NCBI RefSeq assembly: GCF_018320785.1
Contig: NC_054870.1
Location: 3,893,433-3,957,432, forward strand
DNA length: 64,000 bases
From: Cheilinus undulatus
Lineage: Eukaryota > Chordata > Actinopteri > Labriformes > Labridae
Direction: 5' to 3'
The notes under the pieces were generated by a model that worked only from the letters and a program-made list of their open reading frames with translations, was not told the origin of the DNA and searched no databases. Numbering within the stretch: position 1 is the first letter of the stretch; each line of letters opens with the position of its first letter. Below are positions 57,401-64,000 of this stretch, in pieces. The position numbers were made by a program, and so were the translations under genes.

Positions 57401-59918
57401 AATGGACCCTGATAAACCAGAGAATGGACCCTGACAAACCAGAGAATAGACCCTGATAAACCAGAGAATGGACCCTGATAAACCTTGAGAATAGACCCTG
57501 ATAAACCAGAGAATGGACCCTGATAAACCTTGAGAATAGACCCTGATAAACCAGAGAATGGACCCTGATAAACCCTGAGAATGGACCCTGATAAACCAGA
57601 GAATAGACCCTGATAAACCCTGAGAATGGACCCTGATAAACCAGAGAATGGACCCTGATAAACCAGAGAATGGACCCCTGATAAACCAGAGAATGGACCC
57701 TGATAAACCAGATAATGGACCCTGATAAACCAGAGAATGGACCCCTGATAAACCAGAGAATGGACCCCTGATAAACCAGAGAATGGACCCTGATAAACCA
57801 GATAATGGACCCCTGATAAACACGAGAATGGACCCTGATAAACCAGAGAATGGACCCTGATAAACCCTGAAAATAGACCCCTGATAAACCAGAGAATGGA
57901 CCCCTGATGAGCCAGGGAATGGACCCTGATAAACCCCAGAATGTACCCCTGATAAACCAGAGAATGGACCCCTGATAAACCAGAGAATGGACCCTGATAA
58001 ACCAGAGAATGGACCCTGATAAACCAGAGAATGGACCCTGATAAACCTTGAGAATAGACCCTGATAAACCAGAGAATGGACCCTGATAAACCTTGAGAAT
58101 AGACCCTGATAAACCAGAGAATGGACCCTGATAAACCCTGAGAATGGACCCTGATAAACCAGAGAATAGACCCTGATAAACCCTGAGAATGGACCCTGAT
58201 AAACCCTGAGAATGGACCCTGATAAACCAGAGAATGGACCCTGATAAACCAGAGAATGGACCCTGATAAACTCTGAGAATGGATCCTAATAAACCAGAGA
58301 ATGGACCCTGATAAACCAGAGAATGGACCCCTGATAAACCAGAGAATGGACCCTGATAAACCAGAGAATGGACCCTGATAAACCAGAGAATGGACCCTGA
58401 TAAACTCTGAGAATGGACCCTGATAAACCAGAGAATGGACCCTGATAAACCAGAGAATGGACCCTGATAAACTCTGAGAATGGACCCTGATAAACCAGAG
58501 AATGGACCCTGATAAACCAGAGAATGGACCCTGATAAACTCTGAGAATGGACCCTGATAAACCAGAGAATGGACCCTGATAAACCAGAGAATGGACCCTG
58601 ATAAACTCTGAGAATGGATCCTAATAAACCAGAGAATGGACCCTGATAAACCAGAGAATGGACCCCTGATAAACCAGAGAATGGACCCTGATAAACCAGA
58701 GAATGGACCCTGATAAACCAGAGAATGGACCCTGATAAACTCTGAGAATGGACCCTGATAAACCAGATAATGGACCCCTGATAAACACGAGAATGGACCC
58801 TGATAAACCAGAGAATGGACCCTGATAAACCCTGAAAATAGACCCCTGATAAACCAGAGAATGGACCCCTGATGAGCCAGGGAATGGACCCTGATAAACC
58901 CTGAGAATGGACCCTGATAAACCAGAGAATGGACCCTGATAAACCCTGAGAATGGACCCTGATAAACCCTGAGAATGGACCCTGACAAACCAGAGAATGG
59001 ACCCTGATAAACCCAGAGAATGGACCCTGATAAACCCTGAGAATGGACCCTGATAAACCAGAGAATGGACCCTGACAAACCAGAGAATGGACCCTGATAA
59101 ACCTTTAGAATAGACCCTGATAAACCAGAGAATGGACCCTGATAAACCCTGAGAATGGACCCTGATAAACCCGGAGAATGGACCCTGATAAACCCTGAGA
59201 ATGGACCCTGATACACCAGAGAATGGACCCTGATACACCAGAGAATGGACCCTGATACACCAGAGAATGGACCCTGATACACCAGAGAATGGACCCTGAC
59301 ACACCAGAGAATGGACCCTGATACACCAGAGAATGGACCCTGATAAACCCTGAGAATGGACCCTGATAAACCAGAGAATAGACCCTGATAAACCCTGAGA
59401 ATGGACCCTGATAAACCCTGAGAATGGACCCTGATAAACCCTGAGAATGGACCCTGATAAACCAGAGAATGGACCCTGATAAACCCTGAGAATGGACCCT
59501 GATAAACCCTAAGAAAGGACCCTGATAAACCCTGAGAATGGACCCTGATAAACCAGAGAATGGACCCTGATAAACCAGAGAATGGACCCTGATAAACCCT
59601 GAGAATGGACCCTGATAAACCAGAGAATAGACCCTGATAAACCCTTAGAATCGACCCTGATAAACCCTAAGGAAGGACCCTGATAAACCCTGAGAATGGA
59701 CCCTGATAAACCAGAGAATGGACCCTGATAAACCAGAGAATGGACCCTGATAAACCAGAGAATGGACCCTGATAAACCCTGAGAATGGACCCTGATGAAC
59801 CAGAGAATAGACCCTGATAAACCCTGAGAATGGACCCTGATAAACCCTGAGAATGGACCCTGATAAACCAGAGAATGGACCCTGATAAACCCTGAGAATG
59901 GACCCTGATAAACCAGAG
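51493..59918. repeat. 8.4-kb minisatellite of about 22-bp units
   Basis: Roughly 370 head-to-tail units of the form GGACCCTGATAAACCAGAGA plus AT. Main variants are CCAGAGA (22 bp), CCCTGAGA (23 bp), CCTTGAGA with ATA for ATG, CTCTGAGA, CACGAGA, CAGGAGA, CCAGATA, GATACACC (59210-59330), and an extra C in GGACCCC. The plus strand has TGATAA in nearly every unit; the minus strand has no stop in any register. Ordered variant blocks recur, most clearly at about 1300-bp spacing (56521 and 57821). It is not protein-coding. Confidence 0.97.
55980..58620. repeat. 1.3-kb higher-order repeat inside the minisatellite (two full copies)
   Basis: Rare variants recur in the same order 1300 bp apart: the CACGAGAATGG unit at 56521 and 57821, the GATGAGCCAGGG unit near 56607 and 57907, and the GAATGTACCCC unit at 56640 and 57940. 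A partial third copy continues to about 58870, where the GATGAGCCAGGG marker returns. Confidence 0.85.
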
Positions 59919-59924
59919 GACTGG

Positions 59925-60200
59925 TCACCTGTCAATCATAGGGCTGACATATAGAGACAGAGAAGGTTACATGCATGGTCACATTCATACATACAGCCAA
60001 TTTAAAGTCACCAATTAACACCCTGCAGCCCCCACATGTCAGTGTGTCCTTGGGTAAGACACTTAACCCCAAGTTGCTCCACTGCTTCACTGGTGGCGTA
60101 TGAACAGGTATGGAAGTGTACGAATGGGATTAGCTAACACTGATGGCCCATTCTCCACAGAAAACTCTGCCATCAATGTGTGAATGAATGTCTTTACAAG
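59925..60200 (+). repeat. Dispersed fish repeat flanking the minisatellite
   Basis: GGGCTGACATATAGAGACAG, AATTTAAAGTCACCAATTAA, GTCCTTGGGTAAGACACTTA and GTTGCTCCACTGCTTCACTG are phrases of widespread fish LINE/SINE 3' regions. Class not assigned. Confidence 0.45.
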
Positions 60201-60419
60201 CTCAAGTCCATTAACCATTAGCATTTCCATTTACACATAAAAGTTAGATTCAGAGCAGCAGGGCTACTCTCCTCCACATCTCTGCTCTGTTTTTAAGAAG
60301 CCTCTGAGTGTGAAAGCAGAGAGATAATATGTAAAAATAGACAAAACAGGATACAAGTGTTTTAAGTGCTCTGCTCAGTGTCCCATCCTGTGTTTATATA
60401 AATTAGGCGGGGTCCTTCA

Positions 60420-61400
60420 CTGACAGATACTAGTCATGATTTTGCTGGAAGAACCATTGCACCAGGTATTTACAAACAACTGTGAGAAGGTTTGCAAAAG
60501 AGAGTTTTCTCCATTTGTGGGTAATGGCTCTCACCGTGGTTCACTGAAGTCCCAAAGCCTTAAAGATAGATGTCAATTGCTTTGCTTCTAATTTGGCAGC
60601 ACAGCATCGCTTTTAGAGAGACCAAAAATGTGGTTAATCACACTTTATTCATGGGGAGAATTCTTTTTCACATAGGGCCAGGTAGGTTTGGATCGCTTCT
60701 CACTTCAATGAAATCATTTTAAAAACAGCATTTGTATTTACTGGCGTTATATCTAATGTTAAAATTTGACAGATGATCCGAAATTTTTACATGCGACATA
60801 CAGTGCTTAACAAATGTATTAGACCACCTGTCATATTTGTCTCAGAGACCATCCAGCATCATGAAGTGCTTTAATGTGGACTCTTTCATTTTCAGTCAGC
60901 TCTCCACATTTTACCATTTTGAACAGGAATGAGGGATTTCAAACTGAATTCACCCAAATTTGAGCCGGCTCACTGGGCTTCTCTGAGAAGTCAGAAATGA
61001 ATCAAGCATAACATTCAACCAAAAACTAATTTTTCTGTTCAGGAATGCAAGTAAATAACGATAATTTGACATATTAATCAAGAAATATTAATGTGCTTTA
61101 CCAATTTTTTCGGTTTTTTGTAAATCAGTCGATTTGAAAAATCATGGATAACAATAATAATTATATTTTAGCTTTAAAAATATCATTTGGGTTAAAGAGC
61201 TTCTATATATTGGTGTATTAACCATTGCAGAAACATAAAACTGATTTTGGTAATTACCAATGCTGTTCATTTAGGGCAGCTGTGGCATAAACCTTACTTT
61301 GGTTAGGGTTAGGATGGTCTAATAAATTTGTTAAGCACTGTATATGCAAAAAAGAAAAAAAAAATCAGGAAGGGGGCAAATATTTTTCATAGCGCCTTCC
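60420..61400 (-). mobile_element. DNA-transposon remnant, interrupted by the Tc1-derived MITE
   Basis: GTTTTCTCCATTTGTGGGTA then ATGGCTCTCACCGTGG, CTTTTTCACATAGGGCCAGG, and after the MITE ATCAGGAAGGGGGCAAATAT then TTTTCATAGC: the same order of phrases as the relic at 25830-26222. The MITE at 60801-61340 sits between ACATGCGACATA and TATGCAAAAAAG. Confidence 0.55.
60801..61340 (-). mobile_element. Tc1-derived MITE, copy 2
   Basis: 540 bp, ends CAGTGCTTAACAAATG and TTGTTAAGCACTG, with TA on both flanks. It is colinear with 15285-15825 in the opposite orientation over its whole length, including the relic transposase start (here MVKCGELTENERVHIKALHD). Confidence 0.78.
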
Positions 61401-62508
61401 TACCTTCTCTCCCATGCAGTGAATTAAGCTGGAATACCATTTAATTTTACCCAGGGTGAAAGTCAAGTCAGCTGGCTGCATAACCTTTCCTATTGTGCCC
61501 CTTTTCCCTAGATTAACATTGATGGAATCTGTCTTTGAAAGACCTTTAAATCTAAGGTCAAAACTCATCTTTTGGCCTTCCTTTTTAACATGCACATCAT
61601 CAATCCTGAAAGGCTTAGTCTCAATGAATTTTAACCACAGTTCCTACAATAAGGAATTGGGCTGCACATAAGCAAAGATACACAAAAAAATCATTTCTAA
61701 CCTCTGCATTTGTGAAAGCCTCTGATGTTTTGGTTGCCACCAGGCTGTGTGCACTGATCCCTTTATCTCTAGATCCTCTCTGCTGCTCTCACTCTCCTCC
61801 CCGGACTGACTGCATGTTAACACAGACCTTGAACAGAAATATTATTGGGCCATGTAGAAAAAGATTCAGCAGCCTTTATTTCCAACCTCTATGCTTTTAT
61901 TAGAGACAATACAGTGTTGGCCTTTTCAACATTTATACAAAACAAACAGAAGACAAGACAGCAGCTTCTGATGGTCTCCTCTCTGGCTCTGAGCCTCCTC
62001 TGTTGTCCAAAGACACATGGGTTTCTGTCCTCCAAAGACAAGGTGTAGTGTAAGTGTTCAGGTGTGGTGAGTTGAGCATTCTGTTAGCCTTTAAAATTAA
62101 AAAGGTGGTGATCCTGTCATAGTCAAACACAATGCACATTATGTTTTTAGCAGCTCTGGTCCAGGGCTGTCCTTCTTGTCCACATCAGGTTAGGGTGACT
62201 AATAATAGTGGCTCATCTGTTCATCACGGTTAAAAAATACTTTTAGATAGATAAAGCTCTGTTTTTAATCCAGATGATGCTTTAAGAACGGGTCTGACTC
62301 AGTTGAACATTTTTCTGTCAGGGACAATTCTCTCATCTGTTTGTGAAGAAAGCTTAAAAGCAAAAGTCGTACATCACAAGAGCCAAGAAATTAAGCTAAT
62401 GACGTCAGGATATCACCGGCTCTCATTGTTTGGAGACTGACAGATCATTAGGTTTCACAAGTTCACAACTTGACTTTAGAAAGACATTGTGAATTAACAG
62501 GCTGACAT
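61401..62508. other. Gene-free spacer
   Basis: No gene or repeat was recognised. Confidence 0.3.
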
Positions 62509-63022
62509 ATGGAGCTATTATTGTTGCAAAACTATTTGCAAATGTGTACACAGATCTGTAAACAAATCTGCAAATGCATAGATTTGCAAAAGCATGCAGA
62601 AATCCACAAATGCATTTACAAACGGCTGAGGAAGGCATTCTTGCCTGTGAGCCTGCGCTGAGGGCAGCAAAACCCAATGCCCACACCTACAGATCTTAGA
62701 ACACATATGCAGATCATGCACAGCAGAAGCATTGCAAAAGTCACGTGTATGACAGCCAGTTGAGAAGCAGATTTCAGTTGTAATTGATGGCTTGTGAGTG
62801 TTTTGACAACTTAAAGCAAAAAAAGAGTACACTTTCCAAAAGTCCGTAAAAAAAAAAAAAAAAACTAGTTCACTATTAAAAATTGGTCTACACATTTGCA
62901 GATTTGTGCACGCATTTGTGGATATTTGTGCAAATCTTTGCAGATCTATCTATGCATTTGCAGATTTGAGTACAGATCTGTGTACACATTTGCAAATAGT
63001 TTTGCAACAATAATGGCTCCAT
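62509..63022. mobile_element. Fold-back MITE with long inverted arms and 8-bp target duplication
   Basis: 514 bp. The left arm ATGGAGCTATTATTGTTGCA continues AAACTATTTGCAAATGTGTA and CACAGATCTGT. The right arm is its reverse complement with very few changes for about 75 bases. Both arms reiterate (A/G)CAAAT-type motifs (AAATCTGCAAATGCATA). The flanks GCTGACAT and GCTGACAG are an 8-bp duplication with one mismatch. No coding capacity. Confidence 0.8.
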
Positions 63023-63269
63023 GCTGACAGGGATTCAGGAAGTCTTAAACAGATCATTTTTGTCTCTTAGGACTTCCTTAATCTTGCAGTAGTGCAATCC
63101 TTATATATAGAATACACCCTTAGGGTAATACCTGTCTCTCTAGGCAAAGTAATTTGTCCATATGCAGTGAAACTTTTTATCAAATATACATTTTTCTTAC
63201 CACCAAGAATATCTTTTGATAATTTATACCCCATTGGTTGGACTGAAGTGTTCCATAGTCTCGCCAATA

Positions 63270-63420
63270 ATATCATTAGGTACTTACTGCACACTGACAC
63301 AAATATCCGATCAGCCAATCACATGGCAGCTACCAATGCATTTATGCATGTAGATTAAAGCCGCATTTTAACCAGGTTGTCCGGTTTGAACGAGTACAGT
63401 TTGGTATGGATCAGAAACCC
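63270..63420 (+). mobile_element. Tc1-like element, 5' end fragment
   Basis: TTAGGTACTTACTGCACACT, ATCAGCCAATCACATGGCAG and GCATTTATGCATGTAGA match the terminal region seen at 1490-1690 and the family broken up at 47281-50205. Confidence 0.5.
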
Positions 63421-64000
63421 CAAAATAGTTTGCGTTTCCACAGACACCCGTATCCTCACTGGGTGGTCGGGCTGTAAAGGCATGAATGTGAAATCACATG
63501 CAGTGCAAGTCTGCTGGTCCAGCCGCAGAGTTTTAGAGAGGATGAGTGACAGAAATCAGTACGGAATAAGCAGTTAACATCTTGATTTCAGCTGAAAGTG
63601 CTTTTAAAAAAATTACTACATGATAATTTTGTTAACTACGGTCAGTATAGATCCTCGGCTGATGGAATACGTGTACAGAAACATTTTTATATGAGAATTT
63701 ATCTCATCTTTAACCATTTCTATGACATAATATAAAAGTTTAGAGTTGGACCATGAAAATTTGTCACGTTAAAAATAAACTAAATATTTAGCTGGTGTTA
63801 AAATCAAACTAGACTAAGTCAGAAATCCTGGGGTGCGCTAATCTCATTTTAAAATAGGCTGCAGCCTGAAGTTTTACAAGTAGCTACGTTTAACAGCCAC
63901 AGAGTGATGTTTTCTTAGGTTACCTCAAGTAAGAAGTAGATGAATAACTATCTACAGTACAGAGAATCAACTGATGCTGACAAAACTTTAGCACTTATTT
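63421..64000. other. Gene-free end of window
   Basis: No recognisable feature in the last about 580 bases. Confidence 0.3.

Noticed and set aside
51493..59918. CRISPR-like array of direct repeats
   Set aside because: Repeats are contiguous with no unique spacers, the genome is vertebrate and there are no cas genes.

Overview
The window is vertebrate nuclear DNA, almost certainly from a ray-finned (teleost) fish. Genes are sparse and split by GT-AG introns. The protein sequences are vertebrate. The intergenic and intronic space is packed with fish-type repeats: several Tc1/mariner families, hAT-like non-autonomous elements, LINE 3' ends and minisatellites. No prokaryotic features, CRISPR arrays, tRNA or rRNA genes were seen.

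Three protein-coding genes can be supported, all on the minus strand. (1) FBXO28, an SCF ubiquitin-ligase F-box protein: five coding exons between 14809 and 5166, 381 residues when spliced. (2) POLR1C, the shared RNA polymerase I/III subunit RPAC1/AC40: nine coding exons between 25366 and 17718, 351 residues. (3) A GPRIN-family gene (G-protein-regulated inducer of neurite outgrowth): one uninterrupted coding exon, 34645-33101, 514 residues. FBXO28 and POLR1C are arranged head-to-tail about 2.7 kb apart. Both have ETS-like motifs upstream and a YY1-type motif over the start codon, typical of housekeeping promoters. The genes are not functionally linked beyond being neighbours.

Layout: 1-650 end of a hAT-like element; 650-5165 FBXO28 downstream/3' UTR region with one small inverted-repeat element; 5166-14809 FBXO28, with an L1/Tx1-like LINE relic, a hAT MITE and a palindromic MITE in its introns; 14.8-17.5 kb repeat-rich spacer; 17.7-25.4 kb POLR1C, with a Tc1 relic nearly filling intron 7 and a hAT MITE in intron 1; 25.4-32.7 kb spacer with a nearly complete Tc1 element; 33.1-34.6 kb GPRIN gene; 35-51.4 kb a gene-poor repeat graveyard including a 46-bp minisatellite (37.55-39.43 kb) and a Tc1 copy broken up by later insertions (47.3-50.2 kb); 51.5-59.9 kb an 8.4-kb minisatellite of about 22-bp units; 60-64 kb more nested transposon remnants.

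No new functional system was found. The main observations are structural: the very large minisatellite whose minus strand is open in all three frames (so it mimics a giant protein), its 1.3-kb higher-order duplication, a hAT-like family that carries its own internal degenerate satellite, several non-autonomous elements whose ends are fixed by 8-bp target duplications, and nested insertions that give a relative chronology.
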